Source of the DNA: UBA1738 sp045538755
Lineage (GTDB): Bacteria > Bacillota > Clostridia > UBA1381
NCBI GenBank assembly: GCA_045538755.1
Contig: JAZQEC010000038.1
Coordinates: 54,832-118,831 of the forward strand
Length of the DNA stretch: 64,000 nucleotides
Direction of reading: 5' to 3'
Within the stretch, counting starts at the first letter, position 1, and the number at the start of each line of letters is the position of its first letter. The notes beneath the pieces are model-generated. The model was not told where the DNA came from and ran no database searches. It saw only the letters and a program-made list of their open reading frames with translations. Position numbers and translations under genes: made by a program. Positions 1 to 8,111 of this stretch are shown here, in pieces.

Positions 1-1428
1 ATAGCTAGCAGTTCCGGTTATATTTCCATCGGTTATTGAAACGGTAAATCGCCCATTTCCTTTGGCAGTCAAACTTCCATTCTCATCGACGGAGCTTTGC
101 GTGCCTGAAACAGAAAAATTCAAATTTTCAGGAACTTCTGTTTTAAAATACGCAGTATCGGCAGCTGCCCAGCTGAGTGTTTCTGAATATCCTGATAAAT
201 AGTGCTGTTCAAAAGGATAGATATATAAACTTCCAAGTTCTCCTGTCGGGACTTGATTATTTTTCAAGAAAATATAGTTTGCACAAGTACGCAGACTTCC
301 CTCTGAAGGTGAATTTAAAACTGCATTTTCATCAGTTCCGGGATAAATACCAGATATTACTGTAGAACCCCCGCCGTCAAGGTTTATAGCTTCAACACAT
401 CCAAGCTCTTTCATCCTTTTGGCAAGAGTTTTTATCTGTACTCCGTAACTATACGGTTTTTGTCGTCCGTCGATTACATAAAAAATAACATTGCCTGACT
501 CTGTAATCCCGACAGCAGTCCTCGGCGCCGCACCCGTCTGAAATCCATCCTGTATTTCGCCATTTTTAATCAATGTTTCGCCTACACTGCCAAGTGCTGA
601 TTCAGCCCCTTCCCAGAGCTCACTATTTTCTAAAGCTTTACTCGAAATTGTAACTGTATCACCAATATTTAAAGAGTTCAGCGCAGAATATAGTTCCGGC
701 ATTCCGGATTCGTTCATGGTAAGTACAATTTTATTTTCAGGAATTTTAATAGAGCTTGTATAATTAAACTTTTCTTCAACGGTAGCAGTTAATTTATCGT
801 TTATTCCAAGATTACCTTCAATATTTCCAAGGATAATATTTAATGAAGGCGATTCGGTATGATTGCTTTCGTCAAAATCAGTTGTATAAAGGTTTACAAT
901 GTCCATTATTTCTTGGTTATATTTATTAATATGAGCGATATCAATAATGGTTTCACCACAAGCGAGGGTTGTTTCGATAGCCAAAGGCGATATAAATGCA
1001 CTTCCCTCTTTTGTAAATCCGATAGATTGATAAGTTAGTGTATCTTTTGAAATTATCTTGCCTTCAGAAATTACATGTCCCATAGGTAGTCCAGTCTTCC
1101 AAGAGAAATAAGATGCATTAATACCTATAAGCGGAACCATTCCATTTTCTTTCATATAGTCTTCGGCTTCCTTAATTGTACGCAGTCCCCAAAGGCTTTG
1201 TCCGTTTACTACGGTTGGCACAACATTTTCGTTCGGAGTGTATTCAGCAAAATATTCTGCTTGTTTGCCTACACCGCTTTGATTTGAAATAAATGTTGTT
1301 TGATAAAAGTCTGTACCGTTTGCAATTTTATGAGACCAGCTTGTTATTACATCACCTAAAACAGATGCATATACTTGCTGCGAAATTAATAGAAAAGCCA
1401 ATACAGTCGAAATTATTCTTTTTTTCAT
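1..1428 (-). CDS. Phosphodiester glycosidase family (NAGPA-like) secreted protein, 3' end outside window
   Basis: The reading frame is open from an ATG at 1428 to the window edge, so the C-terminus is missing. An AAGAGGT ribosome binding site precedes the ATG. Residues 1-21 form a signal peptide (MKKR, hydrophobic core, ending VYA). The middle matches the phosphodiester-glycosidase fold: it contains VIDGRQ and, near residue 350, NLDGGGST, the family's signature. This fold removes sugars from phosphodiesters or occurs in exopolysaccharide and cell-wall proteins. The last visible ~50 residues (FSVSGTQSSVDENGSLTAKG style) look like a bacterial Ig-like (BIG2) domain, so the protein is probably cell-surface attached. 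The family call is fairly sure; the substrate is unknown. Confidence 0.8.
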   Translation of the reverse strand, partial: MKKRIISTVLAFLLISQQVYASVLGDVITSWSHKIANGTDFYQTTFISNQSGVGKQAEYFAEYTPNENVVPTVVNGQSLWGLRTIKEAEDYMKENGMVPLIGINASYFSWKTGLPMGHVISEGKIISKDTLTYQSIGFTKEGSAFISPLAIETTLACGETIIDIAHINKYNQEIMDIVNLYTTDFDESNHTESPSLNIILGNIEGNLGINDKLTATVEEKFNYTSSIKIPENKIVLTMNESGMPELYSALNSLNIGDTVTISSKALENSELWEGAESALGSVGETLIKNGEIQDGFQTGAAPRTAVGITESGNVIFYVIDGRQKPYSYGVQIKTLAKRMKELGCVEAINLDGGGSTVISGIYPGTDENAVLNSPSEGSLRTCANYIFLKNNQVPTGELGSLYIYPFEQHYLSGYSETLSWAAADTAYFKTEVPENLNFSVSGTQSSVDENGSLTAKGNGRFTVSITDGNITGTASY

Positions 1429-1457
1429 ATATAGTTACCTCTTTTCGTCCTAAATTA

Positions 1458-1486
1458 ATTATACTGTAATTGATAATAAAAGTAAA
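1458..1486 (-). promoter_or_regulatory. Sigma-A promoter of the glycosidase gene
   Basis: On the minus strand the -35 is TTTACT (1481-1486) and the -10 is TATAAT (1458-1463), with a 17-bp spacer, about 30 bp upstream of the ATG at 1428. Confidence 0.6.
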
Positions 1487-1506
1487 GTAACAAATTATTC
1501 AAAATA

Positions 1507-1545
1507 AAAAAAGTAACCGTTTTGTTATACAACAGTTACTTTTTA
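1507..1545 (-). terminator. Rho-independent terminator of the VOR/SGNH operon
   Basis: Inverted repeat GTAAC-x-GTT / AAC-x-GTTAC flanked by A and T runs, directly after the stop codon of the SGNH hydrolase at 1549. On the minus strand the stem is followed by a run of T. Confidence 0.75.
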
Positions 1546-1548
1546 AAA

Positions 1549-2175
1549 TCAATCTGTTTCATTTTTGAAAGTCTTTAACCATTCATTTTTGATAAGTTCA
1601 TGTCCCATAGGTGTTGGATGAACGCCATCACAAAGCCAATAACTATTTGGCGCAAGCTTTGCCGCTTCATCAAACTTTTCCTGAAGAGTAATGAATGGTA
1701 AATCATACTTTTCAGCAATTTCTTTTGCCTTTTTAGCACGTTTCTTTACTTCAATACTAAATGTATCCCAATGCAATTCATTTCCGCTTCCTTTTAGAGT
1801 AAATGGCTCTAAAATTATGATTTTGAGATTGGGAAGTTCTGCCCTGATTTCTTCAATCAGCATAGAATAAATCTTGAAAAATTTATCAGCATCTACACCG
1901 TTTGGATTTTCATAAAACTCGTGCCAGACGTCATTTACTCCGATTAAAATGCTCATCACATCAGGTTTTACATTAAGTATATCAGATTTTAATCTCGCGT
2001 AAAGATCTACCACACGGTTTCCGCTGACACCTCTGTTTACAAACTTATATTTATCTGGATTTTCAAAACCAAGCTTTGCCTGAATTAAATGCGCATATCC
2101 GTTTCCGAGATAAGAGTCATTTTCTCTTGCACGACCACAATCAGTTATTGAATCGCCCTGAAACAAAATCTTCAT
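1549..2175 (-). CDS. SGNH/GDSL-type esterase or lipase
   Basis: A 208-residue cytoplasmic protein with no signal peptide. All four SGNH blocks are visible: GDSIT with Ser9, NRGVSGN with Gly49, GVND with Asn81, and DGVHP with Asp183 and His186. The family hydrolyses ester or thioester bonds of small acyl or acetyl substrates. It starts 18 nt after the stop of the VOR gamma subunit, has its own AGAGGTGA site, and is followed by the operon terminator, so it is the last gene of the Val T-box operon. A role in handling branched acyl groups is only an inference from position; the substrate cannot be read from the sequence. Confidence 0.88.
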   Translation of the reverse strand: MKILFQGDSITDCGRARENDSYLGNGYAHLIQAKLGFENPDKYKFVNRGVSGNRVVDLYARLKSDILNVKPDVMSILIGVNDVWHEFYENPNGVDADKFFKIYSMLIEEIRAELPNLKIIILEPFTLKGSGNELHWDTFSIEVKKRAKKAKEIAEKYDLPFITLQEKFDEAAKLAPNSYWLCDGVHPTPMGHELIKNEWLKTFKNETD

Positions 2176-2193
2176 ATTCTTTCACCTCTAAAA

Positions 2194-2727
2194 TTACAGA
2201 TCATACCCTGCCTTGATTGCCATTAAGTTAATATCAATCATATCTGCTTTTCTTGCGGGAATAACCTTTTTAAGGCCAGCTTCTACATTTTCAAAACTAA
2301 CGGCACCTGTTTCTTTGATGATCTTTCCAAGAAGTACCATATTAGCAAGAGTTGGTGCACCAATTTCTGCTGCCATTTTAGTAGCAGGAACATAATAAGC
2401 TTCAACGTCTTCTCTTTCAACCTTTCTGGAAATCAGACTTGAATCCAAAAAGATTTTAGCGCCCGGAACAGCCGCATTTTCATACTTATCAAGAGAAGGC
2501 AAATTCATTACAGCCAGTACATCAGGAGTGGATACAATAGGAGAACCTACTGGAGTATCACTTAAAATTACGCTACAGCTTGCTGTACCACCACGCATTT
2601 CAGGACCATAAGATGGAAGCCAACTTACTTGTTTTTCTTCAGCAAGTCCCTGATATGCAAGACATTTTCCGGCGAAAAGAATACCCTGACCGCCAAATCC
2701 TGCGATTAAAATATTGAATGTACTCAT
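2194..2727 (-). CDS. vorC: 2-oxoacid:ferredoxin oxidoreductase, gamma subunit (VOR type)
   Basis: Pyruvate/ketoisovalerate oxidoreductase catalytic (gamma) domain, 177 residues, with the N-terminal GFGGQGILFAGK motif and the conserved PSYGPEMRGG segment. It is one of four subunits converting branched-chain 2-oxoacids plus CoA to acyl-CoA, CO2 and reduced ferredoxin, reversibly. I chose the ATG at 2727 (MSTFNI) because a GGGGAGG site lies 9 nt upstream inside the end of the beta gene; a longer start at 2745 would begin before that site. The split into separate alpha, beta, gamma and delta genes is typical of VOR/KOR enzymes. The symbol follows that usage but subunit lettering varies. Confidence 0.9.
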   Translation of the reverse strand: MSTFNILIAGFGGQGILFAGKCLAYQGLAEEKQVSWLPSYGPEMRGGTASCSVILSDTPVGSPIVSTPDVLAVMNLPSLDKYENAAVPGAKIFLDSSLISRKVEREDVEAYYVPATKMAAEIGAPTLANMVLLGKIIKETGAVSFENVEAGLKKVIPARKADMIDINLMAIKAGYDL

Positions 2728-2728
2728 C

Positions 2729-3478
2729 TTATTTCGCCTCCCCATTACTTCTATCTTTATAAACTCCCAAAGGATAGTAAGGAATCATATTATCATCAAC
2801 CCATTTTAGAGCCGCACTTGGTGTCATACCCCAGTTTGTAGGACAAGTTGAGACAACCTCAACAAGAGAGAAGCCTTTATTGTTAATCTGGTTTTCAAAC
2901 GCCTTTTTAATAGCTGCTTTTGCTTTTTTAATGTTTTTAACATTGTTTACAGCAACTCGCTCTAAATACTCAGGTCCTTCAAGCTCGGAAAGCATCTCGC
3001 AAACCTTTACAGGGAAACCGCAATGATTTGTGTCTCGTCCGTAAGGAGATGTTTGTGTAACCTGTCCCGGAAGTGAAGTAGGCGCCATTTGTCCGCCGGT
3101 CATTCCGTAAATTGCGTTATTTACGAAAATAACTGTTATATTTTCGTTACGTGTTGCCGCGTGCACCGTTTCAGCAGTACCTATTGATGCAAGATCGCCA
3201 TCACCCTGATATGTGAAAACTATCTTTGAAGGGTCAGCTCTTTTTATACCTGTTGCAACAGCAGGAGCACGGCCGTGAGCGGCTTCAACCATATCGCAGG
3301 CAAAATAGTCGTATGCCATAACCGCACAGCCAACCGGTGCAACACCAATTGTCTTACCTTCTATTTCCAATTCATCTATTGCTTCTGCTACTAAACGGTG
3401 AATAATTCCGTGAGTACATCCTGGGCAATAATGCAAAGGAGCATCTGTCAGTGATTTTGGTTTATCAAATACGATCAT
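2729..3478 (-). CDS. vorA: 2-oxoacid:ferredoxin oxidoreductase, beta (TPP-binding) subunit
   Basis: Thiamine-diphosphate-binding subunit, 249 residues. CPGCTHG near the N-terminus fits the VOR/KOR beta group. The GDGD motif (QGDGDLASIG) followed by the NNAIYGMTGGQ segment is the Mg-TPP binding site. The gene starts at 3478, the same base that ends the alpha gene (stop and start overlap), and its stop TAA at 2729-2731 carries the ribosome binding site of the gamma gene, so translation is coupled along the cluster. The substrate cannot be settled from sequence alone. Branched-chain 2-oxoacids are the likely ones because the operon has a Val T-box. Confidence 0.92.
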   Translation of the reverse strand: MIVFDKPKSLTDAPLHYCPGCTHGIIHRLVAEAIDELEIEGKTIGVAPVGCAVMAYDYFACDMVEAAHGRAPAVATGIKRADPSKIVFTYQGDGDLASIGTAETVHAATRNENITVIFVNNAIYGMTGGQMAPTSLPGQVTQTSPYGRDTNHCGFPVKVCEMLSELEGPEYLERVAVNNVKNIKKAKAAIKKAFENQINNKGFSLVEVVSTCPTNWGMTPSAALKWVDDNMIPYYPLGVYKDRSNGEAK

Positions 3479-4542
3479 TAGTTATTACCTCCATTTGCTT
3501 CTTTAATTTTTGCAAGCACTTCTTCCGGTGAAGGAATCATACCGCCGACTCTGTTGCAAAGTTCAACAGGCTTTTTGCATCTGATTGCAAGCTCAATATC
3601 TTCAACCATCTGTCCCATTGAAAGCTCAACAGAAATAAATTTATTTACCTTATCGCTAGCTTCCAAAAGTGGTTTTTTAGGGAATGGCCAAAGAGTGATA
3701 GGTCTTATCATACCAACCTTTATTCCCTGTTTTCTTGCTTCAACAATAGCATTCTGTGAAACTCTTGCAGCAATTCCGAATGCGACAACACATATTTCTG
3801 CATCGTCCATCATAAATTCTTCATACATTACTTCGTTTTCTTCAATCTGTTTGTACCTTTCGTAACGAAGGAAGTTGTATTTTTCAAGCTCATCAGGCTT
3901 TAAGAAAAGTGAGTTTACAATATTGTGCTTACGTTCGCAATTTGTTCCTGTAACTGCCCAATCTTTTTCGTAAGTTGCTATTTCAGCATCATCCTTGATT
4001 TCAACAGGTTCCATCATCTGTCCCATTGTGCCGTCTGCTAAAATCATTGAAGTCATTCTGTATTTGTCGGCAAGGTCAAATCCTTTAATTGTCAGGTCAG
4101 CCATTTCCTGTACTGAAGAAGGCGCCAGAACAATCATTCTAAAGTCACCATGACCGCCTGCTTTTGTTGCCTGGAAGTAATCAGACTGTGATGGCTGAAT
4201 TCCGCCAAGGCCTGGGCCTCCACGTTGTACGTTTACAACCAAAGCCGGAAGGTCAGCGCCTGCAAGATATGAAAGACCTTCACTCTTTAGAGCAATTCCA
4301 GGACTTGACGATGATGTCATAACTCTCTTTCCGGTCGCTGAAACGCCATAAACCATATTAATAGCAGCGATTTCGCTTTCTGCCTGAAGAAATACGCCAT
4401 CAATTTTAGGCATTCTCTTTGCCATATATGCAGCAATTTCTGTCTGCGGTGTTATAGGATAACCGAAGTAATGACGGCAGCCTGCCTTTATAGCTGCTTC
4501 AGCGATTGCTTCGTTTCCTTTCATTAAAACTTTTTCTGACAT
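3478..4542 (-). CDS. vorB: 2-oxoacid:ferredoxin oxidoreductase, alpha subunit (VorB type)
   Basis: Alpha subunit of 354 residues carrying the pyrimidine-binding fold: YPITPQTEIAAYMA near residue 28, then GVSATGKRVMTSSSSPG, and a C-terminal transketolase-like domain (GIAARVSQNAI, GMIRPITLWPFP). In family databases this length and motif set corresponds to 3-methyl-2-oxobutanoate dehydrogenase subunit VorB. It starts 10 nt after the ferredoxin subunit, behind an AAAGGTAGGG site. With the beta, gamma and delta subunits it forms the ferredoxin-dependent complex; in anaerobes the reaction can run as reductive carboxylation. Confidence 0.93.
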   Translation of the reverse strand: MSEKVLMKGNEAIAEAAIKAGCRHYFGYPITPQTEIAAYMAKRMPKIDGVFLQAESEIAAINMVYGVSATGKRVMTSSSSPGIALKSEGLSYLAGADLPALVVNVQRGGPGLGGIQPSQSDYFQATKAGGHGDFRMIVLAPSSVQEMADLTIKGFDLADKYRMTSMILADGTMGQMMEPVEIKDDAEIATYEKDWAVTGTNCERKHNIVNSLFLKPDELEKYNFLRYERYKQIEENEVMYEEFMMDDAEICVVAFGIAARVSQNAIVEARKQGIKVGMIRPITLWPFPKKPLLEASDKVNKFISVELSMGQMVEDIELAIRCKKPVELCNRVGGMIPSPEEVLAKIKEANGGNN

Positions 4543-4552
4543 TTTGTTTTCC

Positions 4553-4759
4553 CTACCTTTCTACTGTTATAATACAATCAGGACACATTGTTGCACAGAA
4601 TGCACATCCGATACATTCATCCTGATTTGTTATTTCAACAGGAGAGTGTCCTTTTTGGTTAATTTTATCTTTTGACAGTGTGAGAATTTTTTTAGGACAT
4701 ACTTCTACACATAGTCCGCAGCCTTTGCAAAGGTCTGTTTTAAATGTTAATTTTGCCAT
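4553..4759 (-). CDS. vorD: 2x[4Fe-4S] ferredoxin, delta subunit of the VOR complex
   Basis: A 68-residue protein with two CxxCxxCxxxC clusters: CKGCGLCVEVCPKK near residue 11 and CIGCAFCATMCPDC near residue 49. It carries electrons between external ferredoxin and the TPP site. An EITNQDEC linker of about 20 residues separates the clusters, as in KorD/VorD proteins. It lies 13 nt after the P-loop ATPase and 10 nt before vorB, in the same transcription unit. Confidence 0.92.
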   Translation of the reverse strand: MAKLTFKTDLCKGCGLCVEVCPKKILTLSKDKINQKGHSPVEITNQDECIGCAFCATMCPDCIITVER

Positions 4760-4772
4760 AATTATCGCTCCT

Positions 4773-5438
4773 TTATTTGATTTTGTAGTATTTATCTTGT
4801 AATTCTATTTGAAAAGCGTTTGGGCACTTTTCTTTTATTTCTTCATAAACTTCGCCTGCTGCCGTTGTTATAAAAACAGGCAGTCCGGAAAGCTCTGAAA
4901 GCTTATTTATAAAGTCCTGCGAAGCAAGGACACTTTCTGCTGTTGTATCATCACCTAAATTGGAGTTATTTACGATTGCGGTAAACGGAAGATGTGATGC
5001 AAGTTCAATTTCTTTCATTATTTCATACGCATCTTCAGGTGTCTTTGTTAGCGGTCTGTAACAATTAGCTACAAAAAGCATATCGAAATTACCTTCATCA
5101 ATAATATCCTGATTGTATCTGCCAAGTGCAACAGCACCCCTGTCATCTCCGCCGACATCAATAACCAAATGATGCTCCTTATTGCTCACCGCTGTGTAAA
5201 TTTCTTTAGGAAGAGCAGGTGCATCAAGATTTGTATTGGCATATGCTGAGCAAACAACCTCAATTCCTATTTTTGTAAGTTCTTCTTCACTATCCTTAGT
5301 GCGGAAGTATGGATTTACTATATCAAGGTCTATGATTTTGACAGGATATCCCTGCTTTTTAATGTGTTTTGCCCAACTAACTGCAATGTTTGTCTTACCG
5401 CTTCCGTAATGCCCTGCAAATAAAGTAATACGTTTCAT
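4773..5438 (-). CDS. MinD/ParA-like P-loop ATPase of the VOR operon, function unknown
   Basis: A 221-residue nucleotide-binding protein. Walker A is GHYGSGKT (residues 9-16). IIDLDIVNPYF fits the A' region of the MinD/CobQ/ParA superfamily and LVIDVGGDD fits Walker B. There are no membrane segments. It sits between the acyl-CoA synthetase (9-nt gap) and the ferredoxin subunit, behind an AAGGAG site. A role in cluster or cofactor delivery to VOR would fit its neighbours, as MinD-like ATPases often act in Fe-S or metal insertion, but this is inference. Confidence 0.8.
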   Translation of the reverse strand: MKRITLFAGHYGSGKTNIAVSWAKHIKKQGYPVKIIDLDIVNPYFRTKDSEEELTKIGIEVVCSAYANTNLDAPALPKEIYTAVSNKEHHLVIDVGGDDRGAVALGRYNQDIIDEGNFDMLFVANCYRPLTKTPEDAYEIMKEIELASHLPFTAIVNNSNLGDDTTAESVLASQDFINKLSELSGLPVFITTAAGEVYEEIKEKCPNAFQIELQDKYYKIK

Positions 5439-5447
5439 AAGTTCTCC

Positions 5448-7736
5448 TTAAAGTTTCGCTCTTATTATCTTACCGCTTGTTGTTTTGGGAAGCTCATCAC
5501 GGAACACGACGATTCTCGGATATTTATATGGTGCAGTATGTTCTTTTACATATGTCTGAATTTCTTTTTTCAGTTCCTCGCTTGGAGTAGTACCCTTTGT
5601 AAGAACAATACTTGCTTTTACCACCTGACCTCTCACTTCATCAGGAGCAGCAGATACTCCACATTCTAAAACGTATGGAAGCTCCATAATTACATTTTCA
5701 ATTTCAAAAGGTCCAATGCGGTATCCTGAAGACTTAATAACATCGTCAATTCTTCCCACATACCAGAAAAATCCGTCTTCATCACAGGTTGCAACATCGC
5801 CTGTGTGATACAGTCCGTCGTGCCATGCTTCGTTTGTCTTTTCTTCGTCGAGATAATATTCTCTGAATAGTCCGCAAGGTACTCTTTCAGAAGTTCTAAT
5901 AACAATTTCACCGCTCTTACCTACACCAACACTATTTCCTTCAGGATCAACAAGGTCCACTTGATATCCAGGAACCGGCTTACCCATAGAACCAATTTTG
6001 TGAGTTCCGCCAAATAGATTACCAATTAAGAGTGTTGTTTCAGATTGACCGAAGCCTTCAATAATCTGAAGCCCTGTAAGACGCTTAAACTGGTTAAATA
6101 CCTCAGGATTAAGTGCTTCACCTGCGGTTGTTGCGTGTTCTATTGTAGACAAATCGTATTTTGTCAAATCTTCTTTTATAAGCATTCTGTACATTGTAGG
6201 TGGCGCACAGAATGTTGTAATATTATATTCTTTAAATAGAGGCAAAATATCTGCCGCATTAAATCTGTCAAAGTCATACACGAATGTTGCCGCTTCGCAA
6301 AGCCACTGACCATAAAGCTTACCCCATGACGATTTTGCCCAGCCAGTATCGGAAATTGTAAGGTGAAGTCCGTCAGGGTTAACACAGTGCCAGTAATTTG
6401 CCGTCACAAAATGCCCGAGCGGATACTTGTAGCTGTGAGCAGCAATTTTAGGATAACCTGTTGTTCCTGAAGTAAAGAACATAAGCATTAGGTCATTTCC
6501 GCACGGTGTATCATCAGTTCTTTCAAAATTATCGCTAAAGAGCATATATTCTGTGTTAAAATCATGCCAGCCGTCACGACTTGCGCCTACTAAAACTTTG
6601 GTTTCAAGAGTCGGCGCGTCTTTTGCTGCAAGTTCAACCTGATGTGCAACGTCTCCGTCAGCAGTAGCAATTATCGCCTTCACTCCTGCAGCATTAAATC
6701 TGTATGAGTAATCGTGTTCCTGAAGCTGGTTTGTTGCAGGAATTGCTATTGCTCCAATTTTATGAAGTGCCAAAATCGAAAACCAGAACTGATAGTGCCT
6801 TTTCAAAACAAGCATTACCCTGTCGCCTTTTTTAATTCCAAGTGAGGTAAAGTAATTTGCAGTTTTGTTCGATTCTCTTCTTATATCGTCAAAAGTAAAT
6901 CTGCGTTCGGTTTTATTTACATCAAGATGGAGCATTGCAAGCTTTTCAGGACGTTTTTCAGCCAAAGCATCAACAACATCAAATGCAAAATTGAATTTAT
7001 CTTCATTTTCAAATCTTAAGGATGAGAGTGCACCTCTTTCATCTTCTGTCGGATGAATAAAGTTATGATAAATTCTTCTGTATGGCTGATGAATTTTACT
7101 TTCTTTTGGATTTGCAATTTCAGGGGTGTTTTCCTCTGATTTAGCACCTTCGCCTGAAAGTACAAAAGTATAGAACTCGCAGTTCTCTCCGCCAACAGCA
7201 ATCATTCCATGAGGAGTCGAACTGTCATAATAAATCGAGTCACCCGGATGAAGAATTTCTTTGTGTGAGCCAATCTGAATTTTCAGAGTGCCACTAATTA
7301 CTATATCACACTCTTGCCCTTTGTGTGTTGTAAGCTCAATATCACGATGTTCCGCTGCTTCGTCGTAAATACAGTTTACATAAAGTGGCTCAGCCACACG
7401 TTTTCTAAAATCTGAAGCAAGGTTATAATAAATCATACCGTGTGCTTGTTCAATTTTCTGACCTTGCCCTTTTCTTGTAACCGTATAAGACTTAAGAGTC
7501 GGACTTGTTCCTTCAACAATATCAGTTACGTCAACATTGAAAGCAAGTGCACATCTGTAAATAAAGGCAAAGCTTAAGTCATGCTGGCCGTTTTCACAGG
7601 CAATGTATTCTTCCTCCGAAACATCGGTAAGTTTTGCCATTGTTATGACAGACATACCTTCAATTTCTCTCAATTCTTTAATACGTGTCGCCATTTCTTT
7701 GATTTTTAAATCAAGACCTGTAATTTGATTTTCCAT
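5448..7736 (-). CDS. HTH-cupin-acyl-CoA synthetase fusion 1 (probable isobutyrate-CoA ligase)
   Basis: A 762-residue three-part protein. Residues ~14-75 form an XRE-type helix-turn-helix. Residues ~115-195 form a cupin with THKGQECD and PGDSIYYDSSTPHG. Residues ~250-762 are an adenylate-forming acyl-CoA synthetase with TSGTTGYPK (422-430), GFGQSETT (561), YHTGD (643) and the catalytic Lys756 in TSGKI. The DTGWAKSSWGKLYGQW stretch resembles the ACSM (medium and branched short-chain acid) ligases. I chose the ATG at 7736 because AAGAGGTG lies just upstream and because longer frames run back into the T-box leader. It is the first gene after the Val T-box and leads the VOR operon. I infer that it activates isobutyrate. 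The HTH may bind DNA or be vestigial. Confidence 0.88.
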   Translation of the reverse strand: MENQITGLDLKIKEMATRIKELREIEGMSVITMAKLTDVSEEEYIACENGQHDLSFAFIYRCALAFNVDVTDIVEGTSPTLKSYTVTRKGQGQKIEQAHGMIYYNLASDFRKRVAEPLYVNCIYDEAAEHRDIELTTHKGQECDIVISGTLKIQIGSHKEILHPGDSIYYDSSTPHGMIAVGGENCEFYTFVLSGEGAKSEENTPEIANPKESKIHQPYRRIYHNFIHPTEDERGALSSLRFENEDKFNFAFDVVDALAEKRPEKLAMLHLDVNKTERRFTFDDIRRESNKTANYFTSLGIKKGDRVMLVLKRHYQFWFSILALHKIGAIAIPATNQLQEHDYSYRFNAAGVKAIIATADGDVAHQVELAAKDAPTLETKVLVGASRDGWHDFNTEYMLFSDNFERTDDTPCGNDLMLMFFTSGTTGYPKIAAHSYKYPLGHFVTANYWHCVNPDGLHLTISDTGWAKSSWGKLYGQWLCEAATFVYDFDRFNAADILPLFKEYNITTFCAPPTMYRMLIKEDLTKYDLSTIEHATTAGEALNPEVFNQFKRLTGLQIIEGFGQSETTLLIGNLFGGTHKIGSMGKPVPGYQVDLVDPEGNSVGVGKSGEIVIRTSERVPCGLFREYYLDEEKTNEAWHDGLYHTGDVATCDEDGFFWYVGRIDDVIKSSGYRIGPFEIENVIMELPYVLECGVSAAPDEVRGQVVKASIVLTKGTTPSEELKKEIQTYVKEHTAPYKYPRIVVFRDELPKTTSGKIIRAKL

Positions 7737-7763
7737 ATAAACACCTCTTACTTGATGGGGCAT

Positions 7764-8053
7764 ATAAAAAGCTCGCCCCAAAGATATAATAAACCTTTGA
7801 GACGAGCAATAATTCAAAGAATTATAACCCGCGGTACCACTCAAATTGCGCAAAAGCGCCACCTTCAGACTCCAACAAGTCCTATGCACTAACGTAGCCT
7901 ACACGAGAAGGTTCTACTTGCTTTTTAGCTTTCTTCCTTCCGGCTCAGGAGCTACAAACTTCTGTAAAACCTTTTGACTCGCACCAACCGTCAATTCTCT
8001 CCAAAGATTTATTACAAATGCCCTCTCCTTCAATGCCTTTATATTTAACTTAT
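7764..8053 (-). promoter_or_regulatory. T-box riboswitch, Val specifier (GUA)
   Basis: The minus-strand leader before fusion gene 1 shows the full T-box layout. The Stem I distal loop GACGGTTGGTGCGAGTC lies near 7975. The specifier GTA is at 7953-7955, directly before GCTCCTGAGC. The T-box core GAGTGGTACCGCGG is at 7828-7842, and a terminator stem (7771-7807) is followed by a T run at 7764-7770. I read the specifier by the usual register, with the triplet just before the purine that opens the 3' lower Stem I strand. Uncharged tRNA-Val should therefore switch on the operon. TGGT in the core matches the A73-CCA end of tRNA-Val. Confidence 0.9.
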
Positions 8054-8059
8054 GCACCT

Positions 8060-8088
8060 ATTTTATCATATCATTGGGTTTATGTCAA
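8060..8088 (-). promoter_or_regulatory. Sigma-A promoter of the Val T-box operon
   Basis: -35 TTGACA at 8083-8088 and -10 TAAAAT at 8060-8065, spacer 17 bp, on the minus strand. It sits between the stop of fusion gene 2 and the T-box, so the Val unit has its own start point. Confidence 0.75.
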
Positions 8089-8111
8089 GTATTTTTTGAA
8101 GTTTTGTCGCA

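Noticed and set aside
7737..7889. Upstream extension of HTH-cupin-ligase 1 by 51 residues
   Set aside because: The extension is translated T-box leader and terminator sequence; the ATG at 7736 has its own ribosome binding site.
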